NCBI GenBank assembly: GCA_947652605.1
Contig: CANTFG010000323.1
Coordinates: 122,236 to 186,235 of the forward strand
Reading direction: 5' to 3'
DNA length: 64,000 bases
DNA from: Elmis aenea
Taxonomy: Eukaryota; Arthropoda; Insecta; Coleoptera; Elmidae
Position numbers and translations under genes: made by a program. Shown piece after piece: positions 49,654 to 63,072 of this stretch. How positions within the stretch are numbered: position 1 is the stretch's first letter; each line of letters starts with the position of its first letter. The notes below the pieces were generated by a model, which did not search any database, was not told where the DNA came from, and was given only the letters and a program-made list of their open reading frames with translations.

Positions 49654-50112
49654 GGCTATATACTCTTTGCACTTTTTTCGACAGAAAAATCGATTTTCTT
49701 AAAACTACAGCAAATGGCTTCAAACTACTTATACACGTTAGTTACGAGCAAGTTAAGGATTATTAGCCCCTAAATACGATTTTTAATTTTTCGCGAAAAA
49801 TGGGAAAAGTACAAAGGCTATAGTCTTTGCACTTTTTTCGACAAAAAAATCGATTTTCTTAAAACTACAGCAAATGGCTTCAAACTTCTTATACACATTA
49901 GTTATGAGCAAATTAAGGATTATTAGCCCCTAAATACGATTTTTAATTTTTCGTGAAAAATGGGAAAAGTACAAAGGCTATAGTCTTTGCACTTTTTTCG
50001 ACCAAAAAAATCGATTTTCTTAAAACTACAGCAAATGGCTTCAAACTTCTTATACACGTTAGTTATGAGAAAATTAAGGATTATTAGCCCCTAAATACAA
50101 TTTTTAATTTTT
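49654..50112. repeat. B block 35 (Ba-Bb-Bc, TACAATTTTT mark)
   Basis: Bc ends CTAAATACAATTTTT instead of TACGATTTTT, and the next A has GACAAAAGGCATT. Both marks recur only at block 40 and anchor the largest duplication. Confidence 0.95.
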
Positions 50113-51037
50113 TGAATAATTTTGTAAATTAAATTTCAAAATAGTTGAGACAAAAGGCATTATACTAAGAAAAACAAACTCTATAACATGCTAAAATTTG
50201 AACCAAATGTAACAAGCCGTTTTCGAAAAAAAATTTCAAAATTTTTAATTTTTTGAATAATTCTGTAAATTAAATTTCAAAATAGTTGAGACAAACGGCA
50301 TTATACTAAGAAAAATAAACTCTATAACATGCTGAAAATAGAACAAAATGTAACAAGCCGTTTTCGAAAAAAAATTCAAAATTTTCAAAATTTTTAATTT
50401 TTTGAATAATTTTGTAAATTAAATTTCAAAATAGTTGAGACAAACGGCATTATACTAAGAAAAACAAACTCTATAACATGCTAAAATTTGAACAAAATGT
50501 AACAAGCCGTTTTCGAAAAAAAATTTCAAAATTTTTAATTTTTTGAATAATTTTGTAAATTAAATTTCAAAATAGTTGAGACAAACGGCATTATACTAAG
50601 AAAAATAAACTCTAAAACATGCTGAAAATGGAACAAAATGTAACGAGCCGTTTTCGAAAAAAATTAAAAATTTTCAAAATTTTTAATTTTTTGAATAATT
50701 TTGTAAATTAAATTTCAAAATAGTTGAGACAAACGGCATTATACTAAGAAAAACAAACTCTATAACATGCTAAAATTTTAACAAAATGTAACAAGCCGTT
50801 TTCGAAAAAAAATTTCAAAATTTTTAATTTTTTGAATAATTTTGTAAATTAAATTTTAAAATAGTTGAGACAAACGGCATTATACTAAGAAAAATAAACT
50901 CTATAACATACTAAAATTTGAACAAAATCGTAAGAGCCGTTTTCGAGAAAAATTTTCAAAATTTTTAATTTTTTGAATAACTTTGTATATTAAATTTCAA
51001 AATAGTTGAGACAAACGGCATTATACTAAGAAAAAAA
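50113..51037. repeat. A spacer 35-36: six monomers
   Basis: A1 (AAAAGGCATT, GAACCAAATG), CTGAAAATAGAAC monomer, A1, A2 with AAAAATTAAAAATTTTC, A1 with AAAATTTTAAC, A*. Confidence 0.92.
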
Positions 51038-51496
51038 GGCTATATACTCTTTGCACTTTTTTCGACAGAAAAATCGATTTTCTTAAAACTACAGCAAATG
51101 GCTTCAAACTACTTATACACGTTAGTTACGAGCAAGTTAAGGATTATTAGCCCCTAAATACGATTTTTAATTTTTCGCGAAAAATGGGAAAAGTACAAAG
51201 GCTATAGTCTTTGCACTTTTTTCGACAAAAAAATCGATTTTCTTAAAACTACAGCAAATGGCTTCAAACTTCTTATACACATTAGTTATGAGCAAATTAA
51301 GGATTATTAGCCCCTAAATACGATTTTTAATTTTTCGTGAAAAATGGGAAAAGTACAAAGGCTATAGTCTTTGCACTTTTTTCGACCAAAAAAATCGATT
51401 TTCTTAAAACTACAGCAAATGGCTTCAAACTTCTTATACACGTTAGTTATGAGAAAATTAAGGATTATTAGCCCCTAAATACGATTTTTAATTTTT
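51038..51496. repeat. B block 36 (Ba-Bb-Bc, consensus form)
   Basis: Three standard units; equivalent to block 41. Confidence 0.95.
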
Positions 51497-52846
51497 TGAA
51501 TAATTTTGTAAATTAAATTTCAAAATAGTTGAGACAAACGGCATTATACTAAGAAAAACAAACTCTATAACATGCTAAAATTTGAACAAAATGTAACAAG
51601 CCGTTTTCGAAAAAAAATTTCAAAATTTTTAATTTTTTGAATAATTCTGTAAATTAAATTTCCAAATAGTTGAGACAAACGGCATTATACTAAGAAAAAT
51701 AAACTCTATAACATGCTGAAAATAGAACAAAATGTAACAAGCCGTTTTCGAAAAAAAATTCAAAATTTTCAAAATTTTTAATTTTTTGAATAATTTTGTA
51801 AATTAAATTTCAAAATAGTTGAGACAAACGGCATTATACTAAGAAAAACAAACTCTATAACATGCTAAAATTTGAACAAAATGTAACAAGCCGTTTTCGA
51901 AAAAAAATTTAAAAATTTTTAATTTTTTGAATAATTTTGTAAATTAAATTTCAAACTAGTTGAGACAAACGGCATTATACTAAGAAAAACAAACTCTATA
52001 ACATGCTAAAACTTGAACAAAATGTAACAAGCCGTTTTCGAAAAAAAATTTTCAAAATTTTTAATTTTTTGAATAATTTTGTAAATTAAACTTCAAAATA
52101 GTTGAGACAAACGGCAATATACTAAGAAAAACAAACTCTATAACATGCTAAAATTTGAACAAAATGTAACAAGCCGTTTTCGAAAAAAAATTTCAAAATT
52201 TTTAATTTTTTGAATAATTTTGTAAATTAAATTTCAAAATAGTTGAGACAAACGGCATTATACTAAGAAAAATTAACTCTATAACTTGCTAAAATTTGAA
52301 CAAAATGTAACAAGCCGTTTTCGAAAAAAAATTTCAAATTTTTTAATTTTTTGAATAATTTTGTAAATTAAATTTCAAAATAGTTGAGACAAACGGCATT
52401 ATACTAAGAAAAATAAACTCTAAAACATGCTGAAAATGGAACAAAATGTAACGAGCCGTTTTCGAAAAAAAGTTCAAAATTTTCAAAATTTTTAATTTTT
52501 TGTATAATTTTGTAAATTAAATTTCAAAATAGTTGAGACAAACGGCATTATACTAAGAAAAACAAACTCTATAACATGCTAAAATTTTAACAAAATGTAA
52601 CAAGCCGTTTTCGAAAAAAAATTTCAAAATTTTCAATTTTTTGAATAATTTTGTAAATTAAATTTCAAAATAGTTGAGACAAACGGCATTATACTAAGAA
52701 AAATAAACTCTATAACATACTAAAATTTGAACAAAATCGTAAGAGCCGTTTTCGAGAAAAATTTTCAAAATTTTTAATTTTTTGAATAACTTTGTATATT
52801 AAATTTCAAAATAGTTGAGACAAACGGCATTATACTAAGAAAAAAA
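51497..52846. repeat. A spacer 36-37: nine monomers
   Basis: A1, CTGAAAATAGAAC (with TTTCCAAATAG), A1, AAACTAGTTG, AACTTCAAAATAG, A1 (AATTAACTCTATAACTTGC), A2, AAAATTTTAAC, A*. Confidence 0.92.
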
Positions 52847-53305
52847 GGCTATATACTCTTTGCACTTTTTTCGACAGAAAAATCGATTTTCTTAAAAGTA
52901 CAGCAAATGGCTTCAAACTACTTATACACGTTAGTTACGAGCAAGTTAAGGATTATTAGCCCCTAAATACGATTTTTAATTTTTCGCGAAAAATGGGAAA
53001 AGTACAAAGGCTATAGTCTTTGCACTTTTTTCGACAAAAAAATCGATTTTCTTAAAACTACAGCAAATGGCTTCAAACTTCTTATACACATTAGTTATGA
53101 GCAAATTAAGGATTATTAGCCCCTAAATACGATTTTTAATTTTTCGTGAAAAATGGGAAAAGTACAAAGGCTATAGTCTTTGCACTTTTTTCGACCAAAA
53201 AAATCGATTTTCTTAAAACTACAGCAAATGGCTTCAAACTGCTTATACACGTTAGTTATGAGAAAATTAAGGATTATTAGCCCCTAAATACGATTTTTAA
53301 TTTTT
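52847..53305. repeat. B block 37 (Ba-Bb-Bc, AACTGCTT type)
   Basis: Ba has AAAAGTACAGC instead of AAAACTACAGC (52896); Bc has AACTGCTT. Confidence 0.95.
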
Positions 53306-54224
53306 TGAATAATTTTGTAAATTAAATTTCAAAATAGTTGAGACAAACGGCATTATACTAAGAAAAACAAACTCTATAACATGCTAAAATTTGAACAAAA
53401 TGTAACAAGCCGTTTTCGAAAAAAATTTTAAAAATTTTTAATTTTTTGAATAATTTTGTAAATTAAATTTCAAACTAGTTGAGACAAACGGCATTATACT
53501 AAGAAAAACAAACTCTATAACATAGTAAAATTTGAACAAAATGTAACGAGCCGTTTTCAAAAAAAAATTTTCAAAATTTTTAATTTTTTGAATAATTTTG
53601 TAAATTAAACTTCAAAATAGTTGAGACAAACGGCAATATACTAAGAAAAACAAACTCTATAACATGCTAAAATTTGAACAAAATGTAACAAGCCGTTTTC
53701 GAAAAAAAATTTCAAAATTTTTAATTTTTTGAATAATTTTGTAAATTAAATTTCAAAATAGTTGAGACAAACGGCATTATACTAAGAAAAATAAACTCTA
53801 TAACATGCTAAAATTTGAACAAAATGTAACAAACCGTTTTCGAAAAAAAATTTCAAAATTTTCAATTTTTTGAATAATTTTGTAAATTAAATTTCAAAAT
53901 AGTTGAGACAAACGGCATTATACTAAGAAAAATAAACTCTAAAACATGCTGAAAATGGAACAAAATGTAACGAGCCGTTTTCGAAAAAAAATTCAAAATT
54001 TTCAAAATTTTTAATTTTTTGAATAATTTTGTAAATTAAATTTCAAAATAGTTGAGACAAACGGCATTATACTAAGAAAAATAAACTCTATAACATACTA
54101 AAATTTGAACAAAATCGTAAGAGCCGTTTTCGAGAAAAATTTTCAAAATTTTTAATTTTTTGAATAACTTTGTATATTAAATTTCAAAATAGTTGAGACA
54201 AACGGCATTATACTAAGAAAAAAA
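53306..54224. repeat. A spacer 37-38: six monomers
   Basis: A1, AAACTAGTTG (private CATAGTAAAATTTG at 53521), AACTTCAAAATAG, A1 with GTAACAAACCG, A2, A*. Confidence 0.92.
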
Positions 54225-54683
54225 GGCTATATACTCTTTGCACTTTTTTCGACAGAAAAATCGATTTTCTTAAAACTACAGCAAATGGCTTCAAACTACT
54301 TATACACGTTAGTTACGAGCAAGTTAAGGATTATTAGCCCCTAAATACGATTTTTAATTTTTCGCGAAAAATGGGAAAAGTACAAAGGCTATAGTCTTTG
54401 CACTTTTTTCGACAAAAAAATCGATTTTCTTAAAACTACAGCAAATGGCTTCAAACTTCTTATACACATTAGTTATGAGCAAATTAAGGATTATTAGCCC
54501 CTAAATACGATTTTTAATTTTTCGTGAAAAATGGGAAAAGTACAAAGGCTATAGTCTTTGCACTTTTTTCGACCAAAAAAATCGATTTTCTTAAAACTAC
54601 AGCAAATGGCTTCAAACTGCTTATACACGTTAGTTATGAGAAAATTAAGGATTATTAGCCCCTAAATACGATTTTTAATTTTT
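54225..54683. repeat. B block 38 (Ba-Bb-Bc, AACTGCTT type)
   Basis: Three units. The distance to block 39, and from 39 to 40, is 1,519 bp each. Confidence 0.95.
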
Positions 54684-55743
54684 TGAATAATTTTGTAAAT
54701 TAAATTTCAAAATAGTTGAGACAAACGGCATTATACTAAGAAAAACAAACTCTATAACATGCTAAAATTTGAACAAAATGTAACAAGCCGTTTTCGAAAA
54801 AAATTTTAAAAATTTTTAATTTTTTGAATAATTTTGTAAATTAAATTTCAAACTAGTTGAGACAAACGGCATTATACTAAGAAAAACAAACTCTATAACA
54901 TGCTAAAATTTGAACAAAATGTAACGAGCCGTTTTCGAAAAAAAAATTTCAAAATTTTTAATTTTTTGAATAATTTTGTAAATTAAACTTCAAAATAGTT
55001 GAGACAAACGGCAATATACTAAGAAAAACAAACTCTATAACATGCTAAAATTTGAACAAAATGTAACAAGCCGTTTTCGAAAAAAAATTTCAAAATTTTT
55101 AATTTTTTGAATAATTTTGTAAATTAAATTTCAAAATAGTTGAGACAAACGGCATTATACTAAGAAAAATAAACTCTATAACATGCTAAAATTTGAACAA
55201 AATGTAACAAACCGTTTTCGAAAAAAAATTTCAAAATTTTCAATTTTTTGAATAATTTTGTAAATTCAATTTCAAAATAGTTGAGACAAACGGCATTATA
55301 CTAAGAAAAATAAACTCTAAAACATGCTGAAAATGGAACAAAATGTAACGAGCCGTTTTCGAAAAAAAATTCAAAATTTTCAAAATTTTTAATTTTTTGA
55401 ATAATTTTGTAAATTAAATTTCAAAATAGTTGAGACAAACGGCATTATACTAAGAAAAACAAACTCTATAACATGCTAAAATTTGAACAAAATGTAACAA
55501 GCCGTTTTCGAAAAAAAATTTCAAAATTTTCAATTTTTTGAATAATTTTGTAAATTAAATTTCAAAATAGTTGAGACAAACGGCATTATACTAAGAAAAA
55601 TAAACTCTATAACATACTAAAATTTGAACAAAATCGTAAGAGCCGTTTTCGAGAAAAATTTTCAAAATTTTTAATTTTTTGAATAACTTTGTATATTAAA
55701 TTTCAAAATAGTTGAGACAAACGGCATTATACTAAGAAAAAAA
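54684..55743. repeat. A spacer 38-39: seven monomers
   Basis: A1, AAACTAGTTG, AACTTCAAAATAG, A1 with GTAACAAACCG, A2, A1 with TTTTCAATTTTT, A*. Private GTAAATTCAATTTC near 55261. Confidence 0.92.
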
Positions 55744-56202
55744 GGCTATATACTCTTTGCACTTTTTTCGACAGAAAAATCGATTTTCTTAAAACTACAG
55801 CAAATGGCTTCAAACTACTTATACACGTTAGTTACGAGCAAGTTAAGGATTATTAGCCCCTAAATACGATTTTTAATTTTTCGCGAAAAATGGGAAAAGT
55901 ACAAAGGCTATAGTCTTTGCACTTTTTTCGACAAAAAAATCGATTTTCTTAAAACTACAGCAAATGGCTTCAAACTTCTTATACACATTAGTTATGAGCA
56001 AATTAAGGATTATTAGCCCCTAAATACGATTTTTAATTTTTCGTGAAAAATGGGAAAAGTACAAAGGCTATAGTCTTTGCACTTTTTTCGACCAAAAAAA
56101 TCGATTTTCTTAAAACTACAGCAAATGGCTTCAAACTGCTTATACACGTTAGTTATGAGAAAATTAAGGATTATTAGCCCCTAAATACGATTTTTAATTT
56201 TT
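55744..56202. repeat. B block 39 (Ba-Bb-Bc, AACTGCTT type)
   Basis: Copy of block 38 at +1,519 bp. Confidence 0.95.
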
Positions 56203-57262
56203 TGAATAATTTTGTAAATTAAATTTCAAAATAGTTGAGACAAACGGCATTATACTAAGAAAAACAAACTCTATAACATGCTAAAATTTGAACAAAATGT
56301 AACAAGCCGTTTTCGAAAAAAATTTTAAAAATTTTTAATTTTTTGAATAATTTTGTAAATTAAATTTCAAACTTGTTGAGACAAACGGCATTATACTAAG
56401 AAAAACAAACTCTATAACATGCTAAAATTTGAACAAAATGTAACAAGCCGTTTTCGAAAAAAAATTTTCAAAATTTTTAATTTTTTGAATAATTTTGTAA
56501 ATTAAACTTCAAAATAGTTGAGACAAACGGCAATATACTAAGAAAAACAAACTCTATAACATGCTAAAATTTGAACAAAATGTAACAAGCCGTTTTCGAA
56601 AAAAAATTTCAAAATTTTTAATTTTTTGAATAATTTTGTAAATTAAATTTCAAAATAGTTGAGACAAACGGCATTATACTAAGAAAAATAAACTCTATAA
56701 CATGCTAAAATTTGAACAAAATGTAACAAGCCGTTTTCGAAAAAAAATTTCAAAATTTTCAATTTTTTGAATAATTTTGTAAATTAAATTTCAAAATAGT
56801 TGAGACAAACGGCATTATACTAAGAAAAATAAACTCTAAAACATGCTGAAAATGGAACAAAATGTAACGAGCCGTTTTCGAAAAAAAATTCAAAATTTTC
56901 AAAATTTTTAATTTTTTGAATAATTTTGTAAATTAAATTTCAAAATAGTTGAGACAAACGGCATTATACTAAGAAAAACAAACTCTATAACATGCTAAAA
57001 TTTGAACAAAATGTAACAAGCCGTTTTCGAAAAAAAATTTCAAAATTTTCAATTTTTTGAATAATTTTGTAAATTAAATTTCAAAATAGTTGAGACAAAC
57101 GGCATTATACTAAGAAAAATAAACTCTATAACATACTAAAATTTGAACAAAATCGTAAGAGCCGTTTTCGAGAAAAATTTTCAAAATTTTTAATTTTTTG
57201 AATAACTTTGTATATTAAATTTCAAAATAGTTGAGACAAACGGCATTATACTAAGAAAAAAA
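56203..57262. repeat. A spacer 39-40: seven monomers
   Basis: Same series as spacer 38-39, with AAACTTGTTGAG (56369) in place of AAACTAGTTGAG. Confidence 0.92.
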
Positions 57263-57561
57263 GGCTATATACTCTTTGCACTTTTTTCGACAGAAAAATC
57301 GATTTTCTTAAAACTACAGCAAATGGCTTCAAACTACTTATACACGTTAGTTACGAGCAAGTTAAGGATTATTAGCCCCTAAATACGATTTTTAATTTTT
57401 CGCGAAAAATGGGAAAAGTACAAAGGCTATAGTCTTTGCACTTTTTTCGACCAAAAGAAGCGATTTTCTTAAAACTACAGCAAATGGCTTCAAACTTCTT
57501 ATACACGTTAGTTATGAGAAAATTAAGGATTATTAGCCCCTAAATACAATTTTTAATTTTT
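57263..57561. repeat. B block 40 (Ba-Bc, TACAATTTTT mark)
   Basis: Two units. Bc has a private GACCAAAAGAAGCGATT (two changes that remove the ATCGAT core) and the TACAATTTTT end shared with block 35. Confidence 0.95.
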
Positions 57562-57907
57562 TGAATAATTTTGTAAATTAAATTTCAAAATAGTTGAGAC
57601 AAAAGGCATTATACTAAGAAAAACAAACTCTATAACATGCTAAAATTTGAACAAAATGTAACAAGCCGTTTTCGAAAAAAAATTTCAAAATTTTTAATTT
57701 TTTGAATAATTTTGTAAATTAAATTTCAAAATAGTTGAGACAAACGGCATTATACTAAGAAAAATAAACTCTATAACATACTAAAATTTGAACAAAATCG
57801 TAAGAGCCGTTTTCGAGAAAAATTTTCAAAATTTTTAATTTTTTGAATAACTTTGTATATTAAATTTCAAAATAGTTGAGACAAACGGCATTATACTAAG
57901 AAAAAAA
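57562..57907. repeat. A spacer 40-41: A1 plus A*
   Basis: A1 with GACAAAAGGCATT, then A*. Relative to spacer 35-36, four internal monomers are missing. Confidence 0.92.
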
Positions 57908-58366
57908 GGCTATATACTCTTTGCACTTTTTTCGACAGAAAAATCGATTTTCTTAAAACTACAGCAAATGGCTTCAAACTACTTATACACGTTAGTTACG
58001 AGCAAGTTAAGGATTATTAGCCCCTAAATACGATTTTTAATTTTTCGCGAAAAATGGGAAAAGTACAAAGGCTATAGTCTTTGCACTTTTTTCGACAAAA
58101 AAATCGATTTTCTTAAAACTACAGCAAATGGCTTCAAACTTCTTATACACATTAGTTATGAGCAAATTAAGGATTATTAGCCCCTAAATACGATTTTTAA
58201 TTTTTCGTGAAAAATGGGAAAAGTACAAAGGCTATAGTCTTTGCACTTTTTTCGACCAAAAAAATCGATTTTCTTAAAACTACAGCAAATGGCTTCAAAC
58301 TTCTTATACACGTTAGTTATGAGAAAATTAAGGATTATTAGCCCCTAAATACGATTTTTAATTTTT
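57908..58366. repeat. B block 41 (Ba-Bb-Bc, consensus form)
   Basis: Equivalent to block 36 at +6,870 bp. Confidence 0.95.
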
Positions 58367-59716
58367 TGAATAATTTTGTAAATTAAATTTCAAAATAGTT
58401 GAGACAAACGGCATTATACTAAGAAAAACAAACTCTATAACATGCTAAAATTTGAACAAAATGTAACAAGCCGTTTTCGAAAAAAAATTTCAAAATTTTT
58501 AATTTTTTGAATAATTCTGTAAATTAAATTTCCAAATAGTTGAGACAAACGGCATTATACTAAGAAAAATAAACTCTATAACATGCTGAAAATAGAACAA
58601 AATGTAACAAGCCGTTTTCGAAAAAAAATTCAAAATTTTCAAAATTTTTAATTTTTTGAATAATTTTGTAAATTAAATTTCAAAATAGTTGAGACAAACG
58701 GCATTATACTAAGAAAAACAAACTCTATAACATGCTAAAATTTGAACAAAATGTAACAAGCCGTTTTCGAAAAAAAATTTAAAAATTTTTAATTTTTTGA
58801 ATAATTTTGTAAATTAAATTTCAAACTAGTTGAGACAAACGGCATTATACTAAGAAAAACAAACTCTATAACATGCTAAAACTTGAACAAAATGTAACAA
58901 GCCGTTTTCGAAAAAAAATTTTCAAAATTTTTAATTTTTTGAATAATTTTGTAAATTAAACTTCAAAATAGTTGAGACAAACGGCAATATACTAAGAAAA
59001 ACAAACTCTATAACATGCTAAAATTTGAACAAAATGTAACAAGCCGTTTTCGAAAAAAAATTTCAAAATTTTTAATTTTTTGAATAATTTTGTAAATTAA
59101 ATTTCAAAATAGTTGAGACAAACGGCATTATACTAAGAAAAATTAACTCTATAACATGCTAAAATTTGAACAAAATGTAACAAGCCGTTTTCGAAAAAAA
59201 ATTTCAAAATTTTTAATTTTTTGAATAATTTTGTAAATTAAATTTCAAAATAGTTGAGACAAACGGCATTATACTAAGAAAAATAAACTCTAAAACATGC
59301 TGAAAATGGAACAAAATGTAACGAGCCGTTTTCGAAAAAAAGTTCAAAATTTTCAAAATTTTTAATTTTTTGTATAATTTTGTAAATTAAATTTCAAAAT
59401 AGTTGAGACAAACGGCATTATACTAAGAAAAACAAACTCTATAACATGCTAAAATTTTAACAAAATGTAACAAGCCGTTTTCGAAAAAAAATTTCAAAAT
59501 TTTCAATTTTTTGAATAATTTTGTAAATTAAATTTCAAAATAGTTGAGACAAACGGCATTATACTAAGAAAAATAAACTCTATAACATACTAAAATTTGA
59601 ACAAAATCGTAAGAGCCGTTTTCGAGAAAAATTTTCAAAATTTTTAATTTTTTGAATAACTTTGTATATTAAATTTCAAAATAGTTGAGACAAACGGCAT
59701 TATACTAAGAAAAAAA
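58367..59716. repeat. A spacer 41-42: nine monomers
   Basis: Copy of spacer 36-37, but with CTATAACATGC where that copy has CTATAACTTGC. Confidence 0.92.
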
Positions 59717-60175
59717 GGCTATATACTCTTTGCACTTTTTTCGACAGAAAAATCGATTTTCTTAAAAGTACAGCAAATGGCTTCAAACTACTTATACACG
59801 TTAGTTACGAGCAAGTTAAGGATTATTAGCCCCTAAATACGATTTTTAATTTTTCGCGAAAAATGGGAAAAGTACAAAGGCTATAGTCTTTGCACTTTTT
59901 TCGACAAAAAAATCGATTTTCTTAAAACTACAGCAAATGGCTTCAAACTTCTTATACACATTAGTTATGAGCAAATTAAGGATTATTAGCCCCTAAATAC
60001 GATTTTTAATTTTTCGTGAAAAATGGGAAAAGTACAAAGGCTATAGTCTTTGCACTTTTTTCGACCAAAAAAATCGATTTTCTTAAAACTACAGCAAATG
60101 GCTTCAAACTGCTTATACACGTTAGTTATGAGAAAATTAAGGATTATTAGCCCCTAAATACGATTTTTAATTTTT
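59717..60175. repeat. B block 42 (Ba-Bb-Bc, AACTGCTT type)
   Basis: AAAAGTACAGC at 59766 as in block 37. Confidence 0.95.
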
Positions 60176-61094
60176 TGAATAATTTTGTAAATTAAATTTC
60201 AAAATAGTTGAGACAAACGGCATTATACTAAGAAAAACAAACTCTATAACATGCTAAAATTTGAACAAAATGTAACAAGCCGTTTTCGAAAAAAATTTTA
60301 AAAATTTTTAATTTTTTGAATAATTTTGTAAATTAAATTTCAAACTAGTTGAGACAAACGGCATTATACTAAGAAAAACAAACTCTATAACATGCTAAAA
60401 TTTGAACAAAATGTAACGAGCCGTTTTCAAAAAAAAATTTTCAAAATTTTTAATTTTTTGAATAATTTTGTAAATTAAACTTCAAAATAGTTGAGACAAA
60501 CGGCAATATACTAAGAAAAACAAACTCTATAACATGCTAAAATTTGAACAAAATGTAACAAGCCGTTTTCGAAAAAAAATTTCAAAATTTTTAATTTTTT
60601 GAATAATTTTGTAAATTAAATTTCAAAATAGTTGAGACAAACGGCATTATACTAAGAAAAATAAACTCTATAACATGCTAAAATTTGAACAAAATGTAAC
60701 AAACCGTTTTCGAAAAAAAATTTCAAAATTTTCAATTTTTTGAATAATTTTGTAAATTAAATTTCAAAATAGTTGAGACAAACGGCATTATACTAAGAAA
60801 AATAAACTCTAAAACATGCTGAAAATGGAACAAAATGTAACGAGCCGTTTTCGAAAAAAAATTCAAAATTTTCAAAATTTTTAATTTTTTGAATAATTTT
60901 GTAAATTAAATTTCAAAATAGTTGAGACAAACGGCATTATACTAAGAAAAATAAACTCTATAACATACTAAAATTTGAACAAAATCGTAAGAGCCGTTTT
61001 CGAGAAAAATTTTCAAAATTTTTAATTTTTTGAATAACTTTGTATATTAAATTTCAAAATAGTTGAGACAAACGGCATTATACTAAGAAAAAAA
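60176..61094. repeat. A spacer 42-43: six monomers
   Basis: Copy of spacer 37-38, with standard CATGCTAAAATTTG at the site that reads CATAGTAAAATTTG there. Confidence 0.92.
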
Positions 61095-61553
61095 GGCTAT
61101 ATACTCTTTGCACTTTTTTCGACAGAAAAATCGATTTTCTTAAAACTACAGCAAATGGCTTCAAACTACTTATACACGTTAGTTACGAGCAAGTTAAGGA
61201 TTATTAGCCCCTAAATACGATTTTTAATTTTTCGCGAAAAATGGGAAAAGTACAAAGGCTATAGTCTTTGCACTTTTTTCGACAAAAAAATCGATTTTCT
61301 TAAAACTACAGCAAATGGCTTCAAACTTCTTATACACATTAGTTATGAGCAAATTAAGGATTATTAGCCCCTAAATACGATTTTTAATTTTTCGTGAAAA
61401 ATGGGAAAAGTACAAAGGCTATAGTCTTTGCACTTTTTTCGACCAAAAAAATCGATTTTCTTAAAACTACAGCAAATGGCTTCAAACTGCTTATACACGT
61501 TAGTTATGAGAAAATTAAGGATTATTAGCCCCTAAATACGATTTTTAATTTTT
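61095..61553. repeat. B block 43 (Ba-Bb-Bc, AACTGCTT type)
   Basis: Equivalent to block 38. Confidence 0.95.
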
Positions 61554-62613
61554 TGAATAATTTTGTAAATTAAATTTCAAAATAGTTGAGACAAACGGCA
61601 TTATACTAAGAAAAACAAACTCTATAACATGCTAAAATTTGAACAAAATGTAACAAGCCGTTTTCGAAAAAAATTTTAAAAATTTTTAATTTTTTGAATA
61701 ATTTTGTAAATTAAATTTCAAACTAGTTGAGACAAACGGCATTATACTAAGAAAAACAAACTCTATAACATGCTAAAATTTGAACAAAATGTAACGAGCC
61801 GTTTTCGAAAAAAAATTTTCAAAATTTTTAATTTTTTGAATAATTTTGTAAATTAAACTTCAAAATAGTTGAGACAAACGGCAATATACTAAGAAAAACA
61901 AACTCTATAACATGCTAAAATTTGAACAAAATGTAACAAGCCGTTTTCGAAAAAAAATTTCAAAATTTTTAATTTTTTGAATAATTTTGTAAATTAAATT
62001 TCAAAATAGTTGAGACAAACGGCATTATACTAAGAAAAATAAACTCTATAACATGCTAAAATTTGAACAAAATGTAACAAACCGTTTTCGAAAAAAAATT
62101 TCAAAATTTTCAATTTTTTGAATAATTTTGTAAATTAAATTTCAAAATAGTTGAGACAAACGGCATTATACTAAGAAAAATAAACTCTAAAACATGCTGA
62201 AAATGGAACAAAATGTAACGAGCCGTTTTCGAAAAAAAATTCAAAATTTTCAAAATTTTTAATTTTTTGAATAATTTTGTAAATTAAATTTCAAAATAGT
62301 TGAGACAAACGGCATTATACTAAGAAAAACAAACTCTATAACATGCTAAAATTTGAACAAAATGTAACAAGCCGTTTTCGAAAAAAAATTTCAAAATTTT
62401 CAATTTTTTGAATAATTTTGTAAATTAAATTTCAAAATAGTTGAGACAAACGGCATTATACTAAGAAAAATAAACTCTATAACATACTAAAATTTGAACA
62501 AAATCGTAAGAGCCGTTTTCGAGAAAAATTTTCAAAATTTTTAATTTTTTGAATAACTTTGTATATTAAATTTCAAAATAGTTGAGACAAACGGCATTAT
62601 ACTAAGAAAAAAA
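61554..62613. repeat. A spacer 43-44: seven monomers
   Basis: Copy of spacer 38-39, without its GTAAATTCAATTTC change. Confidence 0.92.
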
Positions 62614-63072
62614 GGCTATATACTCTTTGCACTTTTTTCGACAGAAAAATCGATTTTCTTAAAACTACAGCAAATGGCTTCAAACTACTTATACACGTTA
62701 GTTACGAGCAAGTTAAGGATTATTAGCCCCTAAATACGATTTTTAATTTTTCGCGAAAAATGGGAAAAGTACAAAGGCTATAGTCTTTGCACTTTTTTCG
62801 ACAAAAAAATCGATTTTCTTAAAACTACAGCAAATGGCTTCAAACTTCTTATACACATTAGTTATGAGCAAATTAAGGATTATTAGCCCCTAAATACGAT
62901 TTTTAATTTTTCGTGAAAAATGGGAAAAGTACAAAGGCTATAGTCTTTGCACTTTTTTCGACCAAAAAAATCGATTTTCTTAAAACTACAGCAAATGGCT
63001 TCAAACTGCTTATACACGTTAGTTATGAGAAAATTAAGGATTATTAGCCCCTAAATACGATTTTTAATTTTT
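62614..63072. repeat. B block 44 (Ba-Bb-Bc, AACTGCTT type)
   Basis: Last B block in the window; equivalent to block 39. Confidence 0.95.

Larger units (their letters stand above)
54225..57262. repeat. Tandem pair of 1,519-bp modules
   Basis: Two successive units of Ba-Bb-Bc plus seven A monomers in the same order, starting at blocks 38 and 39. A third and partial fourth copy start at 61095 and 62614 within the second copy of the 7-kb duplication. Confidence 0.87.
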
